The notes: generated from the letters alone by a model not told the origin. Numbered from the stretch's first letter, positions 8,863-18,018 are shown. The stretch: DNA of 64,000 nucleotides from Streptomyces seoulensis (GCA_013364255.1 CP054936.1:5362853-5426852), one strand, 5' to 3'. Numbers and translations: made by a program.

Positions 8863-8876
8863 GTGTGATCTGTCAC
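8863..8876. promoter_or_regulatory. candidate Crp operator between crp and nth
   Basis: The sequence GTG-TGATCT-GTCAC fits the GTG-N6-GNCAC consensus recalled for Streptomyces Crp and is nearly palindromic (TGTGA, TCTG, TCACA). It lies about 90 bases upstream of the crp GTG and about 105 upstream of the nth GTG, in the shared divergent promoter. Site read directly; binding is inferred. Confidence 0.6.
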
Positions 8877-8979
8877 AAGGATGCCGTACAGGTGTCCTGG
8901 GGTACGCGGCAGGGGTCCGATCGGGCGCCGATCTTCGGGGTCCGGGGCGGATGTCGGTACCGGGCCGTAGGCTGGCCGG

Positions 8980-10122
8980 GTGTCCAAATCGCCGGTGAGA
9001 GCACAGGCCGAGGGGGCTGGACGAGTGGTCGTACGACAGGATTCCGCCGTGGGCGAACAGGGGCCCGAGGACGGCTCGGAAGCGGCGAGGGCGAGCGAGC
9101 CGAGCGAGCCGAGGGGGGCGGGGAAGTCCGGGAAGCCGGCGCAACCGGCGCAGCGGGCGCAATCGGCCAAACCGGCTAAGGCGGCGAAGACGGCTAAGAC
9201 GGCGAAGACGGCGAAAGTGACTCAGTCGGCGAAGGTGACGAAAGCGGCGCGGCCGGCGAAGAAGGCGACCGTCGTGACCGAGAAGGCCACCGCCGCCGTG
9301 CGGAAGGCCGCGCCCGCCAAGACCGTCGCGCCCAAGCCCCCGAAGGACGAGTCGCGCACCGCCCTGGTCCGCCGCGCCCGCCGGATCGACCGCGAACTGG
9401 CCGAGGTCTACCCGTACGCCCACCCGGAACTGGACTTCGAGAACCCCTTCCAGCTGCTGGTCGCCACGGTCCTGTCCGCCCAGACCACGGACCTCCGGGT
9501 GAACCAGACGACGCCCGCGCTGTTCGCCCGCTACCCCACCCCCGAGGACCTGGCCGCGGCCAACCCGGAGGACGTCGAGGAGATCCTGCGGCCCTGCGGC
9601 TTCTTCCGGGCCAAGACCAAGTCCGTCATGGGCCTGTCCAAGGCGCTGGCGGAGGAGTTCGGCGGCGAGGTGCCGGGGCGGCTCGAAGACCTGGTCAAGC
9701 TGCCCGGCGTCGGCCGCAAGACCGCCTTCGTGGTCCTCGGCAACGCCTTCGGCCGCCCCGGCATCACCGTGGACACGCACTTCCAGCGGCTGGTGCGGCG
9801 CTGGCGGTGGACCGAGGAGACCGACCCCGGGAAGATCGAGGCGGCCGTCGGCGCGCTGTTCCCGAAGAGCGACTGGACCATGCTGTCGCATCATGTGATC
9901 TTCCATGGCCGCCGGATCTGTCACGCCCGCAAGCCCGCCTGCGGGGCCTGTCCGATCGCCCCGCTGTGCCCGGCGTACGGCGAGGGCGAGACCGACCCGG
10001 AGAAGGCGAAGAAGCTGCTCAAGTACGAGAAGGGCGGCTTCCCGGGCCAGCGCCTCAAGCCCCCGCAGTCCTATCTGGACGCGGGCGGCACCCCGGCCCC
10101 GCCGCTCAGGGCGAACGGGTGA
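8980..10122 (+). CDS. nth: endonuclease III with histone-like N-terminal tail
   Basis: DNA glycosylase/AP lyase of base-excision repair, removing oxidised pyrimidines. The catalytic domain starts near residue 126. It carries the helix-hairpin-helix LPGVGRKTA with the Schiff-base Lys247, the catalytic Asp265 in VDTHF, and the iron-sulfur ligands Cys314, Cys321, Cys324 and Cys330 (C-X6-C-X2-C-X5-C). E. coli Nth is ~211 residues; here an extra ~115-residue N-terminal tail is rich in Ala, Lys, Pro and Thr with AKTAKTAK and PAKKA words, like the end of TopA in this window. GTG start chosen; an internal GTG at 9025 would shorten the tail slightly. Confidence 0.93.
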   Translation: MSKSPVRAQAEGAGRVVVRQDSAVGEQGPEDGSEAARASEPSEPRGAGKSGKPAQPAQRAQSAKPAKAAKTAKTAKTAKVTQSAKVTKAARPAKKATVVTEKATAAVRKAAPAKTVAPKPPKDESRTALVRRARRIDRELAEVYPYAHPELDFENPFQLLVATVLSAQTTDLRVNQTTPALFARYPTPEDLAAANPEDVEEILRPCGFFRAKTKSVMGLSKALAEEFGGEVPGRLEDLVKLPGVGRKTAFVVLGNAFGRPGITVDTHFQRLVRRWRWTEETDPGKIEAAVGALFPKSDWTMLSHHVIFHGRRICHARKPACGACPIAPLCPAYGEGETDPEKAKKLLKYEKGGFPGQRLKPPQSYLDAGGTPAPPLRANG

Positions 10123-10225
10123 CCCCGGCGGAACGAACCCGGCGGCGCCGGGCGTTGGACACGGCAGGACGGTGACGGCACCACAGCGTGGACGTGACGA
10201 GGACGAGAACGGGACGGGGGTGGCG

Positions 10226-11005
10226 ATGACGCGGACGAGCGGGACGGCGGGCGGCACACAGGGCGGACCGGCGGCGCGGAACGGCGCGGGGACGCCGGGC
10301 GGCGCGGCGGGAACGGATGGCTCGGCGGGGCCGGTCGGGTCGGTGGTGCTCAGCGCGGCGGGGCTGCCGGAGTGGCTCGCGCCGGTGGTGCGCGTCGCCG
10401 AGACGGTGCGGCCCGTCCAGCTGAGCCGTTTCCTGCCGCCGGAGAACGGCGCCGGACGCCCGTCCGCCGTCCTCGTCCTGTTCGGTGAGGGCGCGCGCGG
10501 ACCCGAACTGCTGCTCATGGAGCGGGCCACCTCGCTGCGCTCGCACGCCGGGCAGCCCTCCTTCCCCGGCGGCGCGCTCGACCCCGAGGACGGCGATCCG
10601 CGGGGCGAGGGTCCGCTGCGGGCCGCGCTGCGCGAGGCCGAGGAGGAGACCGGGCTCGACCCGAAGGGCGTACAGCTGTTCGGCGCGCTGCCCCGGCTCT
10701 ACATCCCGGTCAGCGGCTTCGTCGTCACGCCCGTGCTCGGCTGGTGGCACACGCCCACCCCGGTGGACGTCGTCGACCCCGCCGAGACCGCCCGCGTCTT
10801 CACCGTCCCCGTGGCCGATCTCACCAACCCGGACAACCGCGCGACGACCGTCCACCCCAGCGGCCACCGGGGCCCGGCATTCCTGGTCGAATCGGCCCTC
10901 GTATGGGGCTTCACCGCCGGGATCATCGACCGGCTGCTGCACTACGCGGGCTGGGAGCTGCCCTGGGACCGGGACAAGCAGGTCCCACTCGACTGGCGGT
11001 CATGA
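10226..11005 (+). CDS. NUDIX hydrolase, CoA pyrophosphatase type
   Basis: About 259 residues. The CoA-pyrophosphatase signature LRSHAGQPSFPGG (residues 104-116) is followed by the NUDIX helix ALREAEEETGL (134-144). Such enzymes split CoA or acyl-CoA into phosphopantetheine and 3',5'-ADP. A Gly/Ala-rich disordered start of about 45 residues precedes the domain. ATG at 10226 is chosen; GTG at 10220 would add two residues. It sits between nth and the MarP-like protease in the same order as mycobacterial Rv3674c-Rv3672c-Rv3671c, and probably shares an operon with them. Confidence 0.87.
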   Translation: MTRTSGTAGGTQGGPAARNGAGTPGGAAGTDGSAGPVGSVVLSAAGLPEWLAPVVRVAETVRPVQLSRFLPPENGAGRPSAVLVLFGEGARGPELLLMERATSLRSHAGQPSFPGGALDPEDGDPRGEGPLRAALREAEEETGLDPKGVQLFGALPRLYIPVSGFVVTPVLGWWHTPTPVDVVDPAETARVFTVPVADLTNPDNRATTVHPSGHRGPAFLVESALVWGFTAGIIDRLLHYAGWELPWDRDKQVPLDWRS

Positions 11006-11123
11006 CAGGGTGTTCCGTGCCGTCCGGACCGGACGCGACCGGACGCGCCCGAAAACGCTCCGCCGGTCCCGGCCGGCCCGCGGTGACCGGTGACCGAAAG
11101 ACGATGAGGCGAGGCTCGACACG

Positions 11124-12323
11124 GTGAACGTGCTGGACATCCTGCTGCTGGTCGCCGCCGTGTGGTTCGCGGTCGTCGGTTACCGCCAGGGATTCGTCGT
11201 CGGCGTCCTGTCGGTGATCGGCTTCCTGGGCGGCGGCGTCGTCGCCCTGTACGCGCTGCCGCTGATCTGGGACGCGCTGACGGACAACACACCGGTCAGC
11301 ACCACCGCGGCCGTCGTCGCGGTCGTCGTCGTCATCGTCTGCGCCTCGGTCGGCCAGGCCCTGACCACGCACCTAGGCAACAAGCTGCGCGTCCACATCA
11401 CCTGGTCCCCGGCCCGCGCCCTGGACGCGACCGGCGGCGCCTTCGTCAACGTCGCCGCGCTGCTGCTCGTCGCCTGGGTGATCGGCTCGCTCCTGGGCGG
11501 CACGACGATACCGACCGTCGGCAGGGAGGTGCGCAACTCCAAGGTGCTGATCGGGGTCTCCGGGGTGATGCCCGCCCAGGCCAACACCTGGTTCTCCGAC
11601 TTCACCTCGGTGCTCGCGCAGAACGGCTTCCCGCAGGTCTTCAGCCCGTTCGCCAACGAGCCCATCACCGACGTACGACCCCCGGACCCGGCCCTGCGGC
11701 ACAGCGCCGTCGCCGAACGCGCCCGACGGTCCGTCGTCAAGGTCGTGGGCACCGCGCGCAGCTGCGGCAAGGTGCTGGAGGGCAGCGGCTTCGTCTTCGG
11801 CGACCGCCGCGTCATGACCAACGCGCACGTCGTCGGCGGCGTCGACGAACCCACCGTGCAGATAGGCGGCGAGGGCCGGAAGTACGACGCCACCGTCGTC
11901 CTGTACGACTGGCGCCGCGACATCGCCGTGCTCGACGTGCCGGACCTGAAGGCGCCCGCCCTGCAGTTCACCGGCGCCGACGCGCACAGCGGCGACAGCG
12001 CGATCGTCGCCGGCTTCCCGCAGAACGGTTCCTACGACGTCCGTGCCGCGCGCGTGCGCGGGCGCATCCCGGCCAGCGGCCCGGACATCTACCACCGCGG
12101 CACCGTCCGCCGTGACGTCTACTCGCTCTACGCGACCGTCCGCCAGGGCAACTCCGGCGGCCCGCTGCTCACCACCGACGGCAAGGTGTACGGCGTGGTG
12201 TTCGCCAAGTCGCTCGACGACGCCGACACCGGGTACGCGCTCACCGCCGACGAGATCCAGCAGGACATCCTCAGCGGACGCGGCGCGACCCAGCAGGTGG
12301 ACAGCGACAGCTGCGCGATGTGA
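11124..12323 (+). CDS. MarP-like membrane serine protease (CvpA + trypsin domain)
   Basis: A 399-residue protein with four hydrophobic helices of the CvpA type (about residues 5-45, 60-80 and 105-125), then an extracytoplasmic trypsin-like protease. The triad is readable as His235 (TNAHVVGG), Asp266 (RRDIAVLDV) and Ser344 (GNSGGPL). Cys214 and Cys397 match the pair that forms the activity-controlling disulfide of mycobacterial MarP (Rv3671c). MarP processes a wall hydrolase and protects against acid and oxidative stress. GTG start. Whether the Streptomyces protein has the same target is unknown. Confidence 0.9.
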   Translation: MNVLDILLLVAAVWFAVVGYRQGFVVGVLSVIGFLGGGVVALYALPLIWDALTDNTPVSTTAAVVAVVVVIVCASVGQALTTHLGNKLRVHITWSPARALDATGGAFVNVAALLLVAWVIGSLLGGTTIPTVGREVRNSKVLIGVSGVMPAQANTWFSDFTSVLAQNGFPQVFSPFANEPITDVRPPDPALRHSAVAERARRSVVKVVGTARSCGKVLEGSGFVFGDRRVMTNAHVVGGVDEPTVQIGGEGRKYDATVVLYDWRRDIAVLDVPDLKAPALQFTGADAHSGDSAIVAGFPQNGSYDVRAARVRGRIPASGPDIYHRGTVRRDVYSLYATVRQGNSGGPLLTTDGKVYGVVFAKSLDDADTGYALTADEIQQDILSGRGATQQVDSDSCAM

Positions 12324-12757
12324 ACCGGCGGGTGTGCGTCGCGTGCCCGTGACGCGTGCGCGCTGAGTGCCCGTGAGGGGTGTGCGCCGGGCGCCCGTGA
12401 GGGGTGTGCGCCGGGCGCCCGTGAGGGGTGTGCGCCTCGGCGTGGGCCGGTCAGCCGCGTGGGTGACGCAGGCGTACGGAGACCCAGCGGGCGCGGCGGC
12501 GCAGAATGCGCGGAATGCCCACCCGGGGGTCCGTAGCCGTCAGTTGCGGGACATCCCGGTGAGGGGAGCCCGGACCGCTCGCCGAACGGCGGGTGCGTGC
12601 TACGTCACTGTAGTCGTGCGTCCAGCCCATACCGGGACGTCTGCCCCCACCCCAAGGTCGATAACCGCCTTCGGGCAACCCAATTGGCTTATGCGCCGGG
12701 CAAGTGGCCGTTCGAGGGACAGGCGTTCACGTTCGGACACCGACCGCTACGGAACCG
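12324..12757. other. intergenic region between convergent protease and hydrolase genes
   Basis: Four hundred bases between two convergent genes. The left part holds the 24-bp repeats and related PVRGVRRA-type words; the rest has no frame with normal codon bias and no strong hairpin. An open frame over 12367-12783 is an artefact of the repeat. Confidence 0.5.
12370..12441. repeat. 24-bp tandem repeat, three copies
   Basis: Units at 12370-12393 and 12394-12417 are identical; the third (12418-12441) diverges only in its last bases. Each begins CCCGTGAGGGGTGTGCG. Degenerate relatives occur just upstream (12330-12368). The array follows the protease gene and precedes nothing on the same strand. 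Confidence 0.85.
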
Positions 12758-13708
12758 TCACCGGTCCGGCTCGGGGTCCTTGAGCCAGTTGACCAGTTCC
12801 GTGGAGAACGCCACCGGGTCCTCCTCGTGCGGGAAGTGCCCGAGGCCGTCGAAGAGCCGCCAGCGGTAGGGGGCCTCGACGTACTCGCCGGAGCCGGCCG
12901 CGCTGCGGGTGCGCTGGACCGGGTCCAGGGAGCCGTGCAGATGCAGCGTCGGCACGCGCACGGGGCGTTTCATCCGGCGGTAGAACTGGACGCCGTCGGG
13001 CCGGGCCAGGGAGCGCACCAGCCAGCGGTAGGGCTCGATGGCGCAGTGCGCGGTCGACGGGATGCACATGGCCCGGCGGTAGACGTCCACCGCCTCGTCG
13101 TCCGGCAGCCGCGGCCCCGACCAGTCCCGGATGAGCCGGGCCACCAGCGCGCCGTCGTCCGCGGTGAGCCGGCGTTCGGGGAGCCACGGCCGCTGGAACC
13201 CCCAGATGTGGGAACTCGCCGCCGACTGCCGCATGTCCGCGAGCATCGCCGAGCGCCAGCGCCGGGGGTGCGGCATGGAGGCCACGGCGAGCCGCCGGAC
13301 GAGCTTGGGGCGCATCGCGGCCGCCGTCCACGCCAGATAGCCGCCCAGGTCGTGTCCGACGAGGGCGGCGTCCGGCTCGCCCAGGGAGCGGATCACGCCG
13401 GTGACGTCGAGGGCGAGGCCCGCCGGGTCGTAGCCACGGGGGGTGCGGTCGCTGCCGCCCACGCCGCGCAGGTCCATCGCCACGGCGCGGAAACCCGCGT
13501 CGGCGAGAGCGGTCAGCTGGTGCCGCCAGGTCCACCAGAACTGCGGGAAGCCGTGCAGCAGCAGCACCAGCGGCCCGTCACCCACCTCGGCGATGTGGAA
13601 GCGGGCGCCGTTGGCGGCGACGTCCCGGTGCGTCACCTTCCGGTCGCCGGGCAGGTCCATCCGTACGACCGAGGTCGGCTGCGCCGAAGGGGTGGCGGGG
13701 TCCGTCAT
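12758..13708 (-). CDS. alpha/beta hydrolase, epoxide hydrolase-like
   Basis: A 316-residue alpha/beta hydrolase with HGFPQFWWTW (oxyanion HGxP motif) and the nucleophile elbow VGHDLGG, in which Asp120 replaces the usual Ser, as in epoxide hydrolases and haloalkane dehalogenases. A helical lid follows (residues ~160-230), then the acid in HGSLDPV and the base His in GLGHFPHEEDP. The neighbourhood matches mycobacterial EphE (Rv3670). Its ATG is preceded by, and overlaps with, the stop of the holin-X gene (ATGA at 13705-13708), so the two form an operon. Substrate unknown. Confidence 0.87.
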   Translation of the reverse strand: MTDPATPSAQPTSVVRMDLPGDRKVTHRDVAANGARFHIAEVGDGPLVLLLHGFPQFWWTWRHQLTALADAGFRAVAMDLRGVGGSDRTPRGYDPAGLALDVTGVIRSLGEPDAALVGHDLGGYLAWTAAAMRPKLVRRLAVASMPHPRRWRSAMLADMRQSAASSHIWGFQRPWLPERRLTADDGALVARLIRDWSGPRLPDDEAVDVYRRAMCIPSTAHCAIEPYRWLVRSLARPDGVQFYRRMKRPVRVPTLHLHGSLDPVQRTRSAAGSGEYVEAPYRWRLFDGLGHFPHEEDPVAFSTELVNWLKDPEPDR

Positions 13709-14199
13709 GAGGACGAGCGTGCCACAGCCTCGATGGCGGCGGGCGTGCGGTCCTCCAGAGCGGGAGTTTCCGGGCGCGGGTGCGGCTTGGCCAGTTGCAG
13801 TACGCCGGCCGTCTGCTTCACCGAAGCGGCGACCTTCTGCGGGCCCTTGCCCTTCTTGGCCTTCTTGGCGAACACCGTGCCGATCAGGCCGAGCAAGCCG
13901 GCGACCAGGACGTTGGCCGCGAAGGACAGCAGGAAGCAGACCGCGAGGTTCCAGCCGCTCCAGGTCCGAATGCCGTAGGCGAGGGCGAAGTTGAGCATCG
14001 GCAGCGAGAACACCAGCACCGCCCCGGCCGCCGAGAACGCGCCGCCGCTCACCGCGCCTCGCTTGACGTCCTGCTTCAGCTGGGCCTTGGCCAGTGCGAT
14101 CTCGTCGTGCACCAGCGCCGACAATTCGGTCGTCGCCGAGGCGAACAGCTGGCCGATGCTGCGTTCGGCGCCGACCGGGCTGCCGTCGGGTGCGCTCAT
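13705..14199 (-). CDS. holin-X (DUF1469-type) membrane protein
   Basis: A 164-residue protein. An amphipathic helix (ASATTELSALVHDEIALAKAQ) is followed by two transmembrane helices (about 50-75 and 80-108) and a charged, probably disordered cytoplasmic tail. This layout is the actinobacterial holin superfamily X/phage-holin-like family. No lysis role is implied on a chromosome; related proteins sit in envelope operons (mycobacterial Rv3669). It is the upstream gene of the epoxide-hydrolase-like gene and coupled to it. Confidence 0.8.
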   Translation of the reverse strand: MSAPDGSPVGAERSIGQLFASATTELSALVHDEIALAKAQLKQDVKRGAVSGGAFSAAGAVLVFSLPMLNFALAYGIRTWSGWNLAVCFLLSFAANVLVAGLLGLIGTVFAKKAKKGKGPQKVAASVKQTAGVLQLAKPHPRPETPALEDRTPAAIEAVARSSS

Positions 14200-14334
14200 C
14201 GCGGTCTCCCTCTCCTGCCTGACTGGGCGTAGTGCTTCCGTCCGGCGTCCGTCCGGCGCCGGCCGCCTTCGCGTGCCGGTGCCCGACCTCCGCCTGGCCG
14301 GTGACGGTCCCGTTTTTTGTACCGTCCCGTCAGA

Positions 14335-15795
14335 TCATGCCGGACTGTCGTTCTCCTCGCCTGCCCCGCCCGGCACTTCGGCACGCCGCGCGGCCCGTTC
14401 GGCCGTCTTCTCGTCGGCGATCCTGCGGTGTTCGGCGGCCTGGTGTTCGAGGATGTCGGCCATGCGGAGGTGGTAGGCGGGGTCGTCCTCCTCGTACACG
14501 TCCGGGATGCCGTCGTGGTCCTCGTCCCGTTCCTCGGCCTCGTACAGCCTCCGGTAGTGGGCGTTGCGCATCTTCAGCAGGAGCGTGGCGAGCGCCGCCG
14601 CGACGACGGAGCCGGTGAGGACGGCGGCCTTGACCTCGTCCGTGAGGGTCGGGTCGCCGTCGAAGGCCAGCTCCCCGATGAGCAGGGAGACGGTGAACCC
14701 GATCCCGGCGAGGGTGGCCACGGCGAACACGTCGGCCCAGGCCAGGTCGTCGCTGAGGGAGGCTCTGGTGAACCGTGCGGTGAGCCAGGTGCCGCCGAAG
14801 ACGCCGATCGTCTTGCCGACGACGAGGCCGAGGACGACGCCGAGCGTCTCGGGCCTGCCGAACACGTCCGCCATCGCCCCGCCGGACAGCGACACGCCCG
14901 CGCTGAACAGAGCGAACAGCGGCACCGCCAGGCCCGCCGACAGGGGGCGCACGAGGTGCTCGACGCGCTCTCCCGGGGAGCGCTCCTCGCCCTCGCGGGT
15001 GGTGCAGCGCAGCATCAGGCCCATCGCGACGCCCGCGATGGTGGCGTGGACGCCGCTGTTGTACATCAGCCCCCACACGACCAGGCCGAGCGGCACGTAC
15101 ACGTACCAGCCGCGCACGCCCTTGCGCAGCAGCACCCAGAAGAGCAGCAGGCCGGCGAGCGCGCCCCCGAGGGCGGCGAAGTTCAGGCGGTCGGTGAAGA
15201 ACACCGCGATGATCAGGATGGCGAACAGGTCGTCGACGACGGCGAGGGTGAGCAGGAAGGCGCGCAGGGCGCCGGGCAGTGAGGTGCCGATGACCGCGAG
15301 CACCGCGAGGGCGAAGGCGATGTCGGTGGCGGTCGGCACGGCCCAGCCGCCGAGCGAGCCGCCCCCGGTGAGGCTGGTGACGGTGTAGACGAGCGCGGGC
15401 GCCGCCATGCCGCACAGCGCGGCGATCACCGGCAGCGCCGCCGCTCGGGGGTCCTTGAGATCGCCCGCGACCAGTTCGCGTTTGAGTTCGATCCCGGCCA
15501 CGAAGAAGAAGAGCGCGAGGAGGCCGTCGGCCGCCCAGTGCTCCACGGACAGGTGGAGGCCGAGGGCGCCGGGGCCGAGGTGGAAGTGGCCGACGCTCTC
15601 GTAGCTCGCGTGCAGCGCCGGGATGTTCGCCCAGACGAGCGCGGCGAGCGCGGCGAGGAGCAGCAGTACGCCGCCGACGGTCTCGGTGCGCAGCGCGTCC
15701 GCGACGACGTTCCGCTCGGGCAGGGACAGGCGCCCGAAAGCCCTGCGGGCGGCGGTGGCGGTTGCGGAGCGGGAACGAGAACGGGGCGCGGTCAC
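14335..15795 (-). CDS. nhaA: Na+/H+ antiporter NhaA
   Basis: About 486 residues with the NhaA layout of many membrane helices. Recognisable stretches are FFFVAGIELKRELVAGDL, then PTATDIAFALAVLA containing the ion-binding Asp, followed by VVDDLFAILIIAVFF with the Asp-Asp pair. It exchanges sodium for protons to control pH and salt stress. The C-terminus carries an extra acidic tail (EERDEDHDGIPDVYEEDDPAYH), longer than in E. coli NhaA (388 residues). The GTG at 15795 is selected because GGAGG stands five bases upstream; a longer frame is open above it. Confidence 0.93.
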   Translation of the reverse strand: MTAPRSRSRSATATAARRAFGRLSLPERNVVADALRTETVGGVLLLLAALAALVWANIPALHASYESVGHFHLGPGALGLHLSVEHWAADGLLALFFFVAGIELKRELVAGDLKDPRAAALPVIAALCGMAAPALVYTVTSLTGGGSLGGWAVPTATDIAFALAVLAVIGTSLPGALRAFLLTLAVVDDLFAILIIAVFFTDRLNFAALGGALAGLLLFWVLLRKGVRGWYVYVPLGLVVWGLMYNSGVHATIAGVAMGLMLRCTTREGEERSPGERVEHLVRPLSAGLAVPLFALFSAGVSLSGGAMADVFGRPETLGVVLGLVVGKTIGVFGGTWLTARFTRASLSDDLAWADVFAVATLAGIGFTVSLLIGELAFDGDPTLTDEVKAAVLTGSVVAAALATLLLKMRNAHYRRLYEAEERDEDHDGIPDVYEEDDPAYHLRMADILEHQAAEHRRIADEKTAERAARRAEVPGGAGEENDSPA

Positions 15796-15946
15796 GGGAA
15801 CCTCCGGGCGGCGGCAGGACGAATCACATGCCGACCAGACTTCCCGGCGCACCTAGAGGATCTTTTTACGTTGTCGTTGTGCTGTTCACCCTACCCAAAG
15901 CGCGCCGGGCGTGCGGGACGGGCGGGGGAAGGGGCACCCGAGGGCG

Positions 15947-16024
15947 GTGACGTCTGTGACGTCCGCGTCGCTGTGACGTCTGCGTCGCTGTGACGTCTGC
16001 GTCGCTGTGACGTCTGCGTTGCGT
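15947..16024. repeat. 17-bp tandem repeat with TGACGTC cores
   Basis: Four to five head-to-tail copies of GTGACGTCTGCGTCGCT (clean units at 15956-15972, 15973-15989 and 15990-16006; partial ones on both sides). Each contains TGACGTC, so the array presents evenly spaced near-palindromes. It lies between the acsA stop and the nhaA start. Confidence 0.85.
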
Positions 16025-16062
16025 TGACGTCTGTGCCGCCGGGTGCCCCTTCGGGGCCGCTC

Positions 16063-18018
16063 TCAGTCCTCGCTGGGCGCCGCCGGCAGCTTGGACTGGA
16101 TGAGGTTCATGACCGTGGAGTCGGTCAGCGTGGTGACGTCACCGAGCTGCCGGTTCTCGGCCACGTCGCGCAGCAGGCGGCGCATGATCTTGCCCGAGCG
16201 GGTCTTCGGCAGCTCGGCCACCGGCAGGATCCGCTTCGGCTTGGCGATCGGGCCGAGTGTGCTGCCCACGTGGTTGCGCAGCTCCGCGACCAGGTCGTCG
16301 GTCTCCGTGACCGTGCCGCGCAGGATCACGAAGGCGACGATCGCCTGCCCGGTCGTCTCGTCCGCCGCGCCGACCACGGCGGCCTCGGCGACCGCGGGGT
16401 GGGAGACGAGGGCGGACTCGACCTCGGTGGTGGAGATGTTGTGCCCGGACACCAGCATCACGTCGTCGACGCGGCCGAGCAGCCAGATGTCGCCGTCGTC
16501 GTCCTTCTTGGCGCCGTCGCCCGCGAAGTAGCGGCCCTCGAAGCGCGACCAGTAGGTGTCGATGAACCGCTGGTCGTCACCCCAGATGGTGCGCAGCATC
16601 GACGGCCACGGCTCGGTGAGCACCAGATAGCCACCGCCGCCGTTGGGCACCTCGTTCGCCTCGTCGTCCACGACGGTCGCGCTGATGCCGGGCAGCGCGC
16701 GCTGCGCCGAACCGGGCTTGGCCTCGGTCACGCCCGGCAGCGGGGAGATCATCATGCCGCCGGTCTCCGTCTGCCACCAGGTGTCGACCACCGGGGTGCG
16801 GTCCGCGCCGATGTTCTTGCGGTACCAGACCCACGCCTCCGGGTTGATCGGCTCGCCCACCGAGCCGAGCACGCGCAGGGAGGACAGGTCGAACTTGGCG
16901 GGGATGTCCTCGCCCCACTTCATGAACGTACGGATCGCGGTCGGCGCCGTGTACAGGATCGTCACGCCGTACTTCTGCACGATCTCCCAGAAGCGGCCCT
17001 GGTGCGGGGTGTCCGGCGTGCCCTCGTACATGACCTGCGTCCCGCCGTTGGCCAGCGGCCCGTACACGATGTACGAGTGGCCGGTGACCCAGCCGACGTC
17101 GGCGGTGCACCAGTACACGTCCGTCTCCGGCTTGAGGTCGAAGACCGCCCAGTGCGTGTACGCGACCTGGGTGAGGTAGCCGCCGGAGGTGTGCAGGATG
17201 CCCTTGGGCTTACCCGTGGTGCCCGAGGTGTAGAGGATGAACAGCGGGTGCTCCGCCTCGAACGCCTCCGGGGTGTGCTCGGCCGACTGACGGCCGACCG
17301 CCTCGTGCCACCACAGGTCGCGGCTGTCGTCCCAGGCGACGTCCTGGCCGGTGCGGCGGACCACGAGCACGTTGCGCACGCCCTCCACACGGCCGACCGC
17401 CTCGTCCACGGCGGGCTTGAGCGCGGACGGCTTGCCCCGCCGGTAGCCGCCGTCGGCCGTGATCACGACCTTGGCGTCGGCGTCCTGGATGCGGGTGGCC
17501 AGCGCGTCCGCGGAGAAGCCGCCGAAGACGACGGAGTGCGCGGCGCCGATCCGGGCGCAGGCCAGCATCGCGACCGCGGTCTCCGGGATCATCGGCATGT
17601 AGATCGCGACCCGGTCGCCCTTGCGCACGCCCAGTTCGAGCAGGGCGTTGGCGGCCCTGGACACCTCGTCCTTGAGTTCGGCGTAGGTGATGGCGCGGCT
17701 GTCGCCGGGCTCGCCCTCGAAGTGGATCGCCACCCGGTCGCCGTTCCCGGCCTCGACATGCCGGTCCACGCAGTTGTACGCCACGTTGAGCGTGCCGTCC
17801 TTGAACCACTTGGCGAACGGCGGGTTCGACCAGTCGAGGGTCTCGGTCGGCTCCTTGGCCCAGGTCAGCCGGCGGGCCTGCTCGGCCCAGAAGCCGAGCC
17901 TGTCAGCCTTGGCCTGTTCGTACGCCTCTGCCGTGACGTTGGCGTTGGCGGCCAGGTCAGCGGGCGGCGCGAAGCGTCGCTCCTCCCTCAAGAGGTTGGC
18001 CAGGCTTTCGTTGCTCAC
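16063..18018 (-). CDS. acsA: acetyl-CoA synthetase
   Basis: A 651-residue AMP-forming acetate-CoA ligase. It shows the ATP loop YTSGTTGKPKG, the acetate pocket segment TADVGWVTGHSYIVYGPL, the adenylate motif WWQTETGG, and the C-terminal PKTRSGKIMRR, whose Lys is the regulatory acetylation site in this family. It converts acetate to acetyl-CoA in the cytoplasm. GTG start at 18018 with GGGAGA upstream. A DasR-like palindrome lies about 90 bases upstream of the start. Confidence 0.97.
   Translation of the reverse strand: MSNESLANLLREERRFAPPADLAANANVTAEAYEQAKADRLGFWAEQARRLTWAKEPTETLDWSNPPFAKWFKDGTLNVAYNCVDRHVEAGNGDRVAIHFEGEPGDSRAITYAELKDEVSRAANALLELGVRKGDRVAIYMPMIPETAVAMLACARIGAAHSVVFGGFSADALATRIQDADAKVVITADGGYRRGKPSALKPAVDEAVGRVEGVRNVLVVRRTGQDVAWDDSRDLWWHEAVGRQSAEHTPEAFEAEHPLFILYTSGTTGKPKGILHTSGGYLTQVAYTHWAVFDLKPETDVYWCTADVGWVTGHSYIVYGPLANGGTQVMYEGTPDTPHQGRFWEIVQKYGVTILYTAPTAIRTFMKWGEDIPAKFDLSSLRVLGSVGEPINPEAWVWYRKNIGADRTPVVDTWWQTETGGMMISPLPGVTEAKPGSAQRALPGISATVVDDEANEVPNGGGGYLVLTEPWPSMLRTIWGDDQRFIDTYWSRFEGRYFAGDGAKKDDDGDIWLLGRVDDVMLVSGHNISTTEVESALVSHPAVAEAAVVGAADETTGQAIVAFVILRGTVTETDDLVAELRNHVGSTLGPIAKPKRILPVAELPKTRSGKIMRRLLRDVAENRQLGDVTTLTDSTVMNLIQSKLPAAPSED

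Noticed and set aside
12367..12783. Plus-strand ORF starting PVRGVRRA
   Set aside because: It simply translates the 24-bp repeat and continues into the 3' end of a minus-strand gene.
13705..14199. Phage holin as sign of a prophage
   Set aside because: The holin-X family is an ordinary actinobacterial membrane family; no phage genes are nearby.
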